Source: Desmodesmus armatus (lineage: Eukaryota > Chlorophyta > Chlorophyceae > Sphaeropleales > Scenedesmaceae). Taken from it: a DNA stretch of 64,000 bases. Below are positions 40,396-52,105 of this stretch, piece after piece. Location of the stretch: NCBI GenBank assembly GCA_007449985.2, contig VIIQ02000005.1:310001-374000 (forward strand). The letters are read 5' to 3'. The notes under the pieces are model-generated. The model saw nothing but the letters and a program-made list of their open reading frames with translations, was not told where the DNA came from and ran no database searches. Position 1 is the first letter of the stretch. Each line of letters begins with the position of its first letter. The translations under genes were made by a program, and so were the position numbers.

Positions 40396-41348
40396 GAGCA
40401 GAGGAACGGAGACTGCACATTGCAGGTACTGCACGCTTCTTATAGAGATCTCCAAGACTACGCATGGGGTGTGATGAGAGGGAGCTGGACTGCCTCGGGA
40501 AGGACAGGCATGCATGATACTGTGTTGAGGCAGTGCTAGCACGTGCATGCATTCGCAACCATTAACTGAGACCACCAAAAGACACTTCACGTTTGCAGCC
40601 CCACCTGACGTAGTGGCATGGCATGAAGCCCGAAGGTTCATCACCAGTCACTGCATACGAAGGAAACCCAAACAGCTGACCCCCAAACGGCTGAAGAAAG
40701 CCAGGACCTGACACAAACATGGTATTTTTGTGATGTTTACGGTGACCGGGGAGCTCTTGATTTCAGACTGCAACTCAAGACGACCAGGGCACTACAAATG
40801 GATAAAAAGAGCGAGTTGTGGCCACAGAAGGGTTGCAAACTGGCTTCAATAATAATAGGGGATAGACCTACTGCAACGCGCTTTATACTGAAGCTGCTGC
40901 CTTCTGGAACCATCGCGACTTCGGTGAGAAGTTTCTTGACCCTTCTCCGTCAAACAAGTGTTACACACCACTGTACAGACATGTATTTACACCAAATGGT
41001 ACTAAACGTGGGGCACATATGTGCCCTGCCAGAGACAAAGGTCAGGAGGAGTGTGATGGCAGTAGCAGGTGGGTGACGCTGGAACATCTGCAAATCGACC
41101 GCACCACACAAGGTCGGTGCAAAAGAAACACACCAAAAACGCTGCATGCTGCAAAATGCCTGTGTAGCACAACGCACGACAGGCTGGCTTCTTCAAAAAA
41201 AACAAGCAAGGGATTGAGACACCAGCAAGTGGGAGGGACCAGGAGGTCATCCCAAGTAAGACATTCAACACTCCTGCATGCTCTGCAGACTGACTGGGAC
41301 ACCCGACCACACGCTGCATATGTACTGGCTGAGGGCCTGGATATTGCA
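40396..41348. other. Spacer between BAG and small plastid protein genes
   Basis: This is the upstream region of the BAG gene and the 3' region of the next minus-strand gene. A minus-strand TGTAA at 40965-40961, about 385 bases past the stop at 41349, is a possible poly(A) signal. No gene is supported. Confidence 0.5.
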
Positions 41349-42561
41349 TCACCGGTATACACTGGTGTCCACCAGGCCAGTTGCGATTGCGATCAATAGC
41401 AACACAAATGGCAGGAAGATTGCTGTCAATCCAATGATAGCCAGAGGGTCCTGCAGACAACAGTGACGCAGAACAGCAGGCAAGCTGCTTGACAGACTGA
41501 AAGTAGCATATCAGCGGGCTGGAGGTAGCACACGCAAGTGCACCACTGAGCAAAAGCTTTTGCATGCATGACTTCAAAATGCATGCAGCATGTAGAGCAG
41601 CTCCAACAGCCGTTCATTCTGTGCAAACAGGGTTGCTGCTAAGTCTGCACCCAGCTGAAGCCGACCAGAGCTGGAGCAGATATGTGGCACGTGTACCGCT
41701 ACATAGATGGCCTCCTCCAAGGGCATTTTGGGCCTCACGATGCTTCTCCTGCCTATCTAGCATGTCCTGCAGGCTTTCTTGCATCACTCACCGACAGCGG
41801 GTTGGCACCCTTGCGCTCTCCTTTGGACACCCAATACCTGCACACCACACCACACAGGAGGAGAAGCAATGCTCAGAGACAGTGCCAGCAACGGCTGCTG
41901 GCAGGCCACTGGCCAACTACACCCCCCCACACACACAAACACAACCGTTAGCTGCCCCCCAAACTTCATTTCACAAACCTCATTGCTGCAAACAGGCCGC
42001 TACACACAGGCCTTGATAAGCGTGTATGCCCTATGCTCAGCCACATGGCCCTGGTCGCACACTGGCCTCAAACCATCTAGTGCTTCACGTCACTCGTCTT
42101 CCCTGCTCCTCTGCGGTGACTGATGCATCTGCCACTGCTGCAGCACAGCAAATTTTGATGGCGACTAGAGTGAAATAAACGAGGTCCTCCCTCCACACTT
42201 ACTCCTCAGGCTCCTCCTCACGCTTCAGCGACCGATTTTCTGCTCCTGCAGTGCCGGGTGGTGGCAGCAGATATACATCAGGGGGACAGCACGGGCCAGG
42301 GCAATGCAATGGGTAGCTGCTGAACCATTCACCCTTTATAGCTACATACAGGCACAATTCACACGAAAAGCTCAGCAATGACTGCTGCCACAGCTGTGGA
42401 TCTGACCACACAACAGCGCTGCACGTACTTTTGCTGTCTTCTGATGAGGCACGTGCTGCAACTGGATGCCGCCTGGCTAGCTGTGGTCGCAAATTGGCCA
42501 CACAGACGCTGCGAGGCTGGCTGATGCATTGTGAAGTGGCTGAGCGGGTGGCGAGTGCCAT
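41349..42561 (-). CDS. Small plastid-targeted single-pass membrane protein, unrecognised family
   Basis: Four short exons (42561-42429, 42245-42203, 41837-41792 and 41450-41349) join in phase to 107 residues. The first 40 residues (starting MALATRSATSQCISQPRS, then LARRHPVAARASSED) have the composition of a chloroplast transit peptide: Ser, Ala and Arg rich with no acidic residue. The mature part has a charged segment (KREEEPEEYWVSKGERKG), a turn (ANPLSDPLAIIG) and one strongly hydrophobic helix (LTAIFLPFVLLLIAIATG), and ends VDTSVYR. This layout would suit a small thylakoid or envelope protein with its N-terminal side soluble. I do not recognise the family, although the YWxxKGERKG and DPLAIIG blocks look conserved rather than random. 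The gene shares a divergent upstream region of under 300 bases with the UBAC2-like gene. Confidence 0.78.
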
Positions 42562-42855
42562 TGTGCAATGACTTGGGTACAAGCGTAAGGAACCCTCAAA
42601 CAAGGTTGGAATGGAGCGTGGAAAAGCTACTGTTCTGCATGGTGCCCACACACACTCCTTCCTTAACCGACAGCCTGTGGCAGTTGAGGTAACACTCGAA
42701 TGGGAATGGTAAAGGAAGGATGGGAAGGCGCTGATCCACCCAAGAATCATCAGATCTTCAGTCATTTGTTCAGTTGGCAGTCTGTAAGTCTTTCAACTAC
42801 TGTTCATCAACTGCTGCTTGTGTGGGTTGGCAGCGGGCAGGCAGCAGTGTGCACA

Positions 42856-44876
42856 ATGAATGCTGGGCCAAGTGGTTTTGGTAAGCTGCTACCCATTACA
42901 TATGAGGTCCAGGATGTCAGGCAGCAGCCAGTCTGTATTGCTGGGCACCTCTGTCCATTGTCCAGCACGACAGCCCTGCTTTCAGCCATGATGCAGCACG
43001 AGCAAACCCCAAGTGTGTAGGTGGTGCATGCGGAAGGTTCCCTGTCTCTTGCAATCTGTATTGATGCCTTCCTCAATTTCAGCGACCACTGAACAGCTAC
43101 CGCCTGTGTGTGGCCGCTGCTGTCCCCCTGTGCAGGCCATGCCCCTGTCAGCAAAGGCCTTGTGCTGGCCAGCATAGGGTCAACTGTCATTCAAAGTGCA
43201 GCACGCTCCAGCCACCGGCGCCTGCCGCAGCCCTTGGTGGTCAGCAGCAGAGCGCTAGCATTCAAATCTCCTGGGGAGCTGCTGTTCGGTTGCCTACTAT
43301 TGTAAGTGCAGGACAGCGATCTGCTGCACATGCTCATGCAAGGTCCATGCTCAACACACGCAGAAATACGAGGGTGCCAGTGCACTTTACTTGCAGCGGC
43401 GTGCTGTGACCCTTAGCCTTTCGTAAGTTGCCCCTCCCCCTCCCCACCCCCACGCCCCTCCCCCACCCACCCCCAGCAATGCTTGCAGTTGGCTGCCCCA
43501 ACCCCATCCCTGAGGTAGCAATCTCCATCTGCTGATGGTGCTCTGCAGGTACTACTTCCGGATTCTTGAACGGCAGTCAGGCTCCGTCAAGTTTGGGAGC
43601 TATGCAGCAGTTGTCACAGGCATGTCGTACACGCTGCAGCTGCTGCTGGGCAGCCTGCTGCAGGTGAAGAGTGGCTGGGCGCCTGGGCCCCTGCCGCTGG
43701 TGTTTGCCTCCTTCATACCCTTCCTGGCTGACATACCAGCCACCAGTGACTTCACACTGCTCGGCTATAAGATGACAGACAAGGTGCGTGTTGACCATGG
43801 GGTGTTGGTATGTTTGTTGGGAGGGAAGTTGGGCCCAGAGCAGGCCTGGCCAGAGGGGTGAAAGACGCACCAGGCAGGCCTACAAAGGCGCATGCAGGTT
43901 AAGGCAGATGCCCAGCCAAGCAGGCTGGCAAATGTTTGTCCTGAGGGGCCAATGACAAACTGCTTGACTGAAACAGTGACAGCCTACACCCTGCAGAAGC
44001 CATGCTGATGGTTGCTGTGCATTATTGTTTTCAACAGCACATGGGTCGCCCTATCACGCCGTGTGCTGCTGCTGTGCTGCTGCAGGTGTTTGTGTACCTG
44101 GCAGGGCTGCAGCTGCTGCTGACCAGTGGGCGCAAGTCAGTGCTGGTGATGGTGGCCAGCGCGCTAGCGGGGGTGCTGTACAGGGCCAACTTCTGTGGGG
44201 TGCGGCGCTTGCGGGTGAGCAGCAGTGCAGCCGAACCACCGCAGCAGCTGTTGCTGGGGAGCTTGCCTTGAGGGAGGGGCGGGCAGCTACATGCAGCAGC
44301 TGGTGCAGCCCCGCACAGTAGCACGGCGTTGCTTGATGGGTTGGCGCGGAGGCTGAACATGAATGATGCTTGCACTGAAGCCACCCTGCATTTTTCCAAC
44401 AGCAGCCGTGCTCATCCGTCATTTCAACAACAACACAACATGCTGTGGCCTTGCGGCACAGGTGCGTCTGGGCCTGAGTGCAAGAAGATGCCTGACGCCT
44501 GCCATGTCTCCTGCTGCCTGTGCTGCAGCTCCCTGGTCCGTTGGTGTCTGCCGTGTCCAAGCTGCTGGGGCCGCTACTGGCTGACCAGCAGGGCCCCTCC
44601 ATTGTGATGGCCAGCAGCACCCCAGGGGGCCCTGCAGCAGCAGGCAGCCTGTACGGGCCTGCAGGAGGCATGATGGCAGGGCCAGCAGCAGCTGGTGGGC
44701 TGGGTGGTGCGCGTGGGGGTGCTGCTGGTGCAGGCGGCCCTGCTGTGCAGCCGTCTGCTGGCTCCGTCAACGCTCTGGTGTCCATGGGGTTCAGCAGGGA
44801 CCAAGCTGTGCGGGCGCTGCAGCAGTCGGGCAATGACGTGCAGAATGCTATAGCGCTGCTGGTGGGAGGGGCGTGA
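42856..44876 (+). CDS. UBAC2-like rhomboid pseudoprotease with UBA domain
   Basis: Exons 42856-42880, 43136-43301, 43549-43783, 44086-44214 and 44529-44876 give 300 residues. The N-terminal two thirds are a rhomboid-like multi-helix membrane domain (SPGELLFGCLLLYYFRILER, FGSYAAVVTGMSYTLQLLLG, LVFASFIPFLADIPA, VFVYLAGLQLLL, LVMVASALAGVLYRA). No GxSx catalytic serine motif is visible, so it should be a pseudoprotease. A Gly/Ala-rich linker leads to a C-terminal UBA domain (about 258-298) with the signature SMGFSRDQAVRALQQSGNDV. Human UBAC2 (344 residues) and yeast Dsc2-type proteins sit in the ER membrane and take part in ER-associated degradation. The first exon has only eight complete codons and is the least certain part. 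A TGTAA at 45170-45174 could end the transcript. Confidence 0.88.
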
Positions 44877-46377
44877 ATTGAAGTTATGGTGCCTTGCCAG
44901 GACAGTGGGTCACCTGGTAACAAGCCCTGTGTTTTTGTACCAAGCGCACTTACATCAGCAGTTTGTGTTGACTTGGCTTGGATTGATTGGCAAAGCATTG
45001 CTCAAAACAATGAGTACCTGATGGCGTTGATGAAATTGCAGATGAGAACTCAAGTGCATGAGGCGTTGCTGACTTGCGTCAGTCAACGTCAGTCAGCGTC
45101 ACCCATTGAAACTACCACAGTGCTGCAGTTTGGTGACAACAGCATGTTGTGTCACCAGCCCAGCACCACTGTAAGAACATCATTGAGCTGAGCTTTTGAT
45201 GCACAATAGCACTCGTGATTTGAAGCTCTGCTGGGAGTCCAAGTCCATGTGCTCTGTCTGCTTTCTTGATTGGGGACAATGGTTGCTCCATCTCACCAAT
45301 TGCCAATTTGGCAGCTACGTCCATCTGTGACTGGTGCCAGGGGCAACGGAACGGACTTCCACTGGCTGGCCACAGACACACCAACAGCCAAACAAACACA
45401 ATTGCCCAGCGGGCTGGGCAGGCTGGGGCGATGCCTTGCAGACAATACATGCGTGATAGCTATAATTGTGCTAACGGCCAAACCACAAGAGGCCGGGTCC
45501 AGCTGTTTGCCGCAAGTTTGCAGGGAGCCTGCAGTCACAACAGCTACCACAGCCTGTGCTGAACACACTCATGAGAACTCAGACAGCACACACAGCCCCA
45601 TGCTGCTGCACCAATTGCCGCTGCAATGTTGCATCTGCTGTGCAAGCGCTGTCACAAGTTCCACCTCACAAAACCAACTAGATAACCAGATGGGACACGC
45701 GTGCCACGGCATTCATGAGCTGCCTGGTGTTGTGTCACAGCGTGGTGCCACGTATTGCGCCACCAGCTGCAGTCCCCTATCCATGTGGTGTGCCCCTTCA
45801 CGACACATGTGGCTACTGACGCCCAAAGGGTGGTGACGCCAGGTGCAGACGACAGCAAAATTCGCTAGACTCTACACAAAATAAGTTTTGACTGGAACTG
45901 GTGCATACACCTGTACAGCCACGCCACATCATGTGCATCACTCACTGCCGCAACATGCCCAAAACCATGCACAGGACGAGGCAAGTGCTGCATCAGCAGC
46001 GACACCCTGGTAACAGCTGACAGAAGATCCATCACGTATCACACCGTACCGTAACCTGGCAGCGGCCAGCTGGAAGTGTCCCAACGAGCCAAGGTGCTGG
46101 TATGAGTGCAGCGTTTCACCTGACACCCTCCCACACCAGCTGCCAGGAAGCATCCCTGGCAAAAAACCGGGCAGCCTGGAAGGATTGGTGGCGCTAGGAG
46201 ACACCACCCCGCCGTTGCCGCTATATCACCAACAGGTGCCATGTTGGCATTGCCAGCAGCAGCAAAATAATTTTGCTGTTGCAAGGTCGCTGTCACCACC
46301 TATAGTGTGGAGTTATAGCAGCATCAGCATGGCAACTCTTGCACTACTGCGTGCGCTGCAGCTGCTGCCTGCTCCTG
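44877..46377. other. Convergent intergenic region
   Basis: About 1.5 kb lie between the stops of the UBAC2-like gene (+) and the uL30m gene (-). I found no exon chain, RNA gene or clear repeat beyond the TGTAA noted for the + strand gene. Confidence 0.5.
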
Positions 46378-46908
46378 TCAGCTACTGGGTAGGTGTCCAT
46401 GCTGCAGCTGCTGTTGGTGGTGGTTCTGGTATTGTAGCTGCTGCTGTGGCTGCTGCTGCAGTTGGGCCGCTTCCCAGGCCTGGGCTGCTGCTGGGCTCAT
46501 GCTGGTGCTGTAGTGCCTGACAGTGACTGGGGGCCGTAAACTTGCAGCAGCATGCTCCGCAACCTTCCTGTTGTAATACATCTGGTCTGTCTCAACCACC
46601 ACCAGGTGTGCCACCTGCAGTCATCCACAGCGCACAGCAGGCAGGGTGCATGGATGGTACACGGCCCCAAGCAGTAGTCAGCGCAAGTCACAGGCACTCT
46701 GGTTCGCTAGTGCAGCTGCACTTAACAAGACCTGCTGAATCACCTTGCGCAGCATGCCCCGGATGACGGGGCTGTTTGGCTTCTCAACACATGCCAGCCG
46801 CTTCCTCAGCCCCAGCGCATCCAGCACTCGCCGATGGAAGTAGGGCTTGCCTGCTTGACTACGGCGTAGGGTTACGAAAAACGTTTTTATGACCTGATCC
46901 TGACCCAT
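46378..46908 (-). CDS. Mitochondrial-type ribosomal protein uL30
   Basis: Two exons (46908-46744 and 46614-46378) give 133 residues. The uL30 fold is clear: FFVTLRRSQAGKPYFHRRV, then LDALGLRKRLACVEKPN, then PVIRGMLRKVAHLVVVET. The donor at 46744 (AAG|GTGATT) is chosen because it restores the family's RGMLxKVxHLV motif; using the later GT would add four residues there. The short N-terminus and the LRRS/GLRKR form fit the bacterial/organellar branch (bL30/uL30m) of the large subunit. A mitochondrial rather than plastid location is inferred, since plastid ribosomes lack uL30. After residue 75 there is a tail with a Gln/His-rich end (LQQQPQQQLQYQNHHQQQ), absent from the core family. The start codon sits in a palindromic CCCATGGG. 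Confidence 0.85.
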
Positions 46909-47559
46909 GGGACCTCTGAGTGATCGACAACAGGACACACCACTGTCTGGCGGGGGGTGACTCCAGATCAGCAGCAGCAGCAGCACCAACAGCAGCAGCA
47001 CAGCAGAACTGCAGTCAACAACGGATCCAGGCGTGATTGGCTCGATCCCGCAGTCTTGCACAATGTAAGTGCACGTTGTCTATCTGTCAGTGTGTGCTGG
47101 TCTGATAGGAAGTCGAGCAGGCATGAACAGAAACCACCAGCCCATCAAGACAAGTTGCAAGGCGCGTTCGACAGCTTGAAAATACAACTTTTGATCACCT
47201 GTGCACTTGGACTGTCGCACGCTGTCACATCCTTCAGACATCAGCAGCAGCAGCAGTAGCAGCATAAGGTCTCAGCTGACAACACAAGCAGCATGCAGGA
47301 CCTGTGCTGATTCATGCATGAACATTGGGTGAAGCTCCTAGTGTTTGTAGTTGTCACCTTCCTCTTCTGTCGGGTGTTTGTGTCAGAGAACTTTGGCGTT
47401 GTGCTGGGCGGCGCTGCCGTGCTTGGCCTTGGTGTGTACGCAGCCTTGCTAGCAGAGACCCCGCAGCTGGGGTTGAGTAGTGGCGAGACCCATCGCAGTA
47501 GCAACAGACAGTAGACAAGCGGTGTGCGCAGCAGGCGCCTCTGCACCGCGACAGCAGCT
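46909..47559. promoter_or_regulatory. Divergent upstream region of uL30m and RPB5
   Basis: About 650 bases separate the two opposed start codons. A + strand open frame at 47314-47514 encodes a hydrophobic stretch, but there is only 45 bases between it and the RPB5 start; I treat it as upstream sequence. No named promoter element is evident. Confidence 0.45.
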
Positions 47560-49412
47560 ATGGACTTCCTCACAAAGATGTACACAGTCCGGAAGAACGT
47601 GTGCCAGATGCTGGAGGACAGGGGTTTCCTTGTAGGAGAGGTGAGCAATGGACAGCTCCTGCTGTGTGTTGGTTGGAGCATGTGCTCTGCTGTGCTGCTG
47701 CAAGGTGGCCGGTGCAAGCCTGCATGCTGCCGCGTTTGCTTGCACTGCCTGCACTGCCTGCAGGATGATGCCAGCCTGGACTTGAATGCATTTCGGGAGC
47801 GCTTTGGTGATGTGCCACAAAAGAGCGAACTGACGCTCTTGTGTCCCCTCAAAGAGGACCCCACGGAAAAGGTGGGTCGCAGCAGCAGCACCCCCCCCCC
47901 CCTCTCGCACACACAGTCACACCCAGGGCACAACGTGTCACATGCAGCGCTACAACATGTCACACACAGTCACACCCAGGGCACAACGTGTCACATGCAG
48001 CGCTACAACAGATGTCTCTTAGGCGGCAGACGCAGGCGTATAGTGCAGGATGCCACCATCAGGCAGGCCTGGTAGCACGTCTCATGCTGTGGTTGACGTA
48101 CCTGCGCATCAGTACAGGCACAGTGCAACCAGCATGATGCAGCGGGGGCTGGCATACTACTGCAGCAGTGGGTGCCGCAGCTGCTGCTGCAACTGTCAAG
48201 CTGTCGTGCCTTGTTGTTGTGCCTTGCGCAGATCTTTGTATTTTTCCCTGATGCAGCCAAGGTTGGTGTGAAGGACATCAAGGTGAGGGAGGAGGGGTGG
48301 GGAGGCCAACGCCACCAGCACAGTGCACGTCTGAACAAGACACTGGGCAGCTGTCTGCGCGTTCATGCGCATGCGCATGCGACTTGTCAGCAGCATGGAG
48401 TCCAGCTGATCCATGCAGTCATGCAGGCAGGCATGCAGGGCGGCCGTCGTGGTGGCTGCAGCGACCCTTGGCATGTAACGTTGGTTGCGTCTCAGCTGGC
48501 TTGATGATGAACGCGGCCAGCGTTGCCCCTGCTGTCGCAGAACATCATCGACACCATGCAGACGGAACAGGTCAAGCGGGCGGTCATGGTGTTGCAATCA
48601 GTCTTGACGCCCTTTGCAAAGTGAGTAGGGTGGCACCTGGCATGTACAAGGTCGCAGCAGCTGGTGCAGGGTGTGCATGAGCCCCTGCCTGATTTTTTGC
48701 GGTGGATTGGTGGTGTAACCCAGTCTGCTGCCCTGCTGTTCCCTTGACATGGTCCAGCTGATGGTGGGCCGCATGTGGCACTGTGTGGGTGTTGCTGCCC
48801 AGAATGTGATGCTTGTTGGCTTGCTGGTAGTACGTGCCTCCACTTTTAGCGCTGCTGCTGTGCTGTGCTGGTTGCTGCTGTGCTGGCTGCTGCAGGGGTG
48901 TAATCGCAGAGATCAGTGGCAAGCTGATTGTGGAGTGCTTCACGGAGTCGGAGCTGCTGGTCAACATCACCAAGCACCAGCTGGTGCCGGAGCACAGAAT
49001 CCTGTCGCCAGAGGAGAAGACCACCCTGCTGCAGCGATACAAGGTCAAGGAGAACCAGCTGCCGCGCATCCAGCACAGTGACCCGGTGGCGCGCTACTAC
49101 GGGCTGCAGCGCGGGGAGGTGGTGCGCATTGTGCGCCCCAGTGAAACTGCTGGCCGCTATGTGAGTGACGCCCGTCTTGACTGTGCATGAAGGGGCCAGG
49201 GATACTGGGCTTATTTCGCACAGGAGGCGATGCACGAGGCTATCTGCACATTGCATCTTAGGCAGGGGCGATCTTGAGGCTTGCACAAGTATTTGTGGGC
49301 CGCATTGCTGCCCAGGCTAGCAAGGCTTGAGGTACTGACCCCGCCTTGCTTTTGGGCATTGTCTGCTGTTGGGTGTCGTGCCTTGCAGGTGACATACAGG
49401 TGGTGTGTGTGA
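47560..49412 (+). CDS. RPB5: RNA polymerase subunit RPB5 (RPABC1), shared by Pol I, II and III
   Basis: Six exons (47560-47640, 47764-47871, 48232-48282, 48541-48620, 48896-49160 and 49389-49412) give 202 residues, matching the roughly 205-210 of other eukaryotes. The N-terminal jaw domain begins [19 protein letters not shown]; the middle has [17 protein letters not shown] and [11 protein letters not shown]. The C-terminal assembly domain, homologous to archaeal Rpo5, is highly conserved: [50 protein letters not shown] and [13 protein letters not shown]. The last exon of eight codons supplies VTYRWCV and the stop, replacing an in-frame read-through of the intron. A TGTAA at 49740-49744 may be the poly(A) signal. 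Confidence 0.96.
47908..48010 (+). repeat. 53-bp tandem duplication in RPB5 intron 2
   Basis: A 53-base unit (starting CACACACAGTCACACCCAGG, containing GGCACAACGTGTCACATGCA) occurs twice head to tail, at 47908-47960 and 47961-48010, almost without change. The near identity suggests a recent duplication. Confidence 0.9.
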
Positions 49413-50157
49413 AGCTTTTCTGGGTCCGCCAACGCGGCATCAACCATGCAGTTACGGCTGTGCAGTGGGAGTGCCCTGGCACATGCAGTCACTGAGTGGT
49501 GGCCGTGGGACAGGGGTGTGTGCTGCTGAAAGACAGGTGTCACTAGCAAGCTGATCACAAAGCTTTTACACAGCAGGATTGGTGGCGCAGCATGGTGTCA
49601 GATGTGATGTACAGTGTGTATGTCAGCTGGTTCTTCCTGTTCTCCTGGTCTGGCCCCCTTCCTCGTGCACACAGATGCACACAAGGGCCGTCAAAATATG
49701 TTTTTTGGCACTTGTTTTCGGGGCCCCCTGCCGTTTGCATGTAACGAGGTTTTGTCAGGTCTGCAACAGCCACTTGGCCTAATAGCCCTTCTACCGAATC
49801 AATGATCATAGCGTAGACTGACCGAGTGCTCTATTTGATCAATCAGCTTGAACGAAGTAAGCTACAGTGACTTGGCGCCCTACAGCTCGACTGCCTCCGC
49901 CAACACTCAGCACACGCTGATAAAGTAAGCAGGGACAATTTCAACAGGTTTGATGTCCGTTTCTGCAGTCTGCGGGCCTGCTTAAGAACACAACAGCTGG
50001 GACGTGTTTGACTCTGAGTCGGATCCATCTGCAAGCGCTGGGGCTGCTTGTTCAGATGTCCCAGGACTCACTAGTACCTTTTCACCACCGTTTCGAGCCC
50101 CCATGTGGTCTCTGCTGACCGCCCTTCTGCTGCTTCTCCTGCTACTGCTCTGCAGAG
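49413..50157. other. Spacer with probable 5' UTR intron of the four-helix gene
   Basis: After the RPB5 3' end, a long pyrimidine-rich stretch (50121-50152) ending CTCTGCAG at 50155 stands two bases before the next start codon. It looks like a splice acceptor, so the downstream gene probably has an untranslated first exon within this spacer. No coding gene is supported. Confidence 0.5.
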
Positions 50158-51556
50158 ATGGCTTACTCCGCCAAGCTCAGGAGTGGTAGTCTGGTGCTTC
50201 TTGGCATCTGTTGTTGCGGATGGGTGCTTGCCCTGGGAGGCTTGGGCGCTCAGAACTGGTGAGGCCATCCTCCCGCCTACACCGCTTACACAGCAGCAAG
50301 GGTGCTCCATGCAGTAGATACATGACAGGGTGAAGGTTGACCGGTTGCTTGTAGGCCTGTTCCGTCAACAGCGGGTTGCCTCATGGTCAGGTGTATTTGA
50401 CAAAGTCCTGTGTTTGTTGCTTCTTGTGTCCGTCGATCAGGTTGGTCTGCTCAAATGCTGAGAAGACCCTCAAGAGTATTGCCGAGGAGAACCCCAACGG
50501 CCTCAGCCCCCCAGGCCCTCTCCCCGTCAAGGATCAGGATGTGGCGTTCTGTTCCAGGAGCTGGAAGTGGGAGTGGTGAGCTGACATGGTTGCTGATGCT
50601 GTCTGTCAGGCATGATGCTTGTGCCTGCTGTGGTGCATGCTGGTGGGCTGTCAAACCCTCGTCATGCTTGGACCTGCCTGAATTTTGTCGGCATGCAGAT
50701 GGAGATGCATGTGCCTGTCACCAAAACCTGTCACCAACACCCTCATGCATGCTCCATGCTCTGTGCCTCAACAGGTGGACCCTGTTCTTCCAGTTTGCCG
50801 TGATGATGTCTGCCATCGCGGTGACAATCCTGCCAAGTCGTCTTCCTCGCGCCAGGTTCCCCTTGGCAAACATGCTGTCCATTGCATCCGTGCTGATCAT
50901 GGTGAGTACCATCCAGCACTGCCAGGTAGCCCGTTCCACCTGCAGGCAGTTGCGCCTGAATGGTGGTGGCTTGGGCACACCGTCACTGTGCACAGCCGCT
51001 GCACTGCAGACCATGTAGAGCTGTGTGACACGCACAAACACCTTGCCTTGTGCAGCCAGTTACGACAGCCTGCTACCTGCTGCCGAACTCTGCACTGTTT
51101 CCTGCGTCCAGGTGGCCCTCAACACCAACCTGACACAAGTGTGGGCATTCTACGACCAGAAGGTCAACTTCAACGAGTGGGCAGGCGTTCTGAGGCAGCT
51201 CTACATGTCCGCTGCAGCACTGGTTGCTGGCTGGGTGAGTGAGCAAAGGCCAGACTCTCGCACTCTGCTGAGGTGCCTGTCGATTGTATAGCTCGTGGCC
51301 AGTGACTGGGTGCGCTGCCTTTGCCAGTGAACACTTACGTGGCATGTCACATGGTCAAAGTTGTCCAAACAGTACACAGCAATACCAAATTCTTTCCTCA
51401 CAAACCTTTGCATGTCTTGCCTGTCTGCACCTGCAGGTCATCGTGGTCATCATGAACTTGATTTGGATCGGTTTTGCCCTGGACACGGAGGTTGCTGCTG
51501 AGGGTGCTGCTCCCATCACCGACCCTGAGGCTGCTGCCGCTGCCAGGAAGAACTAG
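50158..51556 (+). CDS. Four-helix membrane protein, copy A (unrecognised family)
   Basis: Exons 50158-50258, 50441-50575, 50775-50901, 51112-51234 and 51437-51556 give 201 residues. Helix 1 is near residues 8-28 (SLVLLGICCCGWVLALGGLG). A first loop of about 50 residues carries two cysteines (LVCSNAEK and AFCSRSW), then WKWEWWTLFFQF starts helix 2, FPLANMLSIASVLIM starts helix 3, and MSAAALVAGWVIVVIMNLIW forms helix 4. The C-terminus is Ala/Glu-rich (DTEVAAEGAAPITDPE) and ends ARKN. The topology is that of a tetraspan protein, but the tetraspanin CCG motif is absent and I do not recognise the family. A paralogue in inverted orientation lies at 60358-61793 and shares three intron positions (after LGxxxxQN/LN-W, after VLIM and after AGW). 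Confidence 0.88.
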
Positions 51557-52105
51557 GTGCATGTCAGCAATGGACCCAGTGTGTCAAACAGTGGCATTCG
51601 TAGGCTGTCCACAACCATGTGACTAGTCCAGTACTGTTTGCATGTGGGCATGTGTGTTACGGGCAGCTGCATGCGGCAGGCAGGGCCATGCTGCAGACAG
51701 TATGTTGATGTCAATCAGAGCACCCACCAGCTGGTGGGACTATTGCCTGTGAGATGCTGTGAGCTGGTGCTGAAAAGCACTGGGTGTCAGTATGTAGTGC
51801 TATGTCATGTTACAAACAAAAGCGAGCTATTACCAGGACCTGCCATGGGACATAACCAAAAGCACACCAGGAAGTGCAGTTGTCACAGCAAGACGACCAA
51901 GACTCGGCAGCACTGTGCTGTCATGCACACAGCTTGTAGACACCATGCACAGCAGGCAGGCGCCTTGACACTTGAGAGCAGCCAAACAACAAATCTCAGT
52001 CCATGTGCATCTGCGCACTCCCCTTGCATCCCCAGCAGTGCTGTGATGAAACAGAAAACAGCCAAATGCGCCAGCCAGCCTGGGATTAGTCTTATGTATG
52101 GCCCA
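51557..52105. other. Convergent 3' intergenic region
   Basis: This lies between the stop of four-helix copy A and the stop of the UBE3B-type gene. A minus-strand TGTAA at 51814-51810, about 290 bases past the UBE3B-type stop, is a candidate poly(A) signal. No gene is supported. Confidence 0.55.

Noticed and set aside
40396..40644. Upstream extension of the IQ-BAG frame by 83 codons
   Set aside because: The extension is Cys/His/Ser-rich without pattern, while the ATG at 40395 begins a stretch similar in composition to the rest of the protein.
47314..47514. Plus-strand frame of 66 codons with a hydrophobic stretch, just before RPB5
   Set aside because: It ends 45 bases before the RPB5 start, has no recognisable family, no supporting splice partner and a Ser/Gln-rich random-looking end. 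More likely 5' sequence of RPB5, perhaps an upstream ORF.
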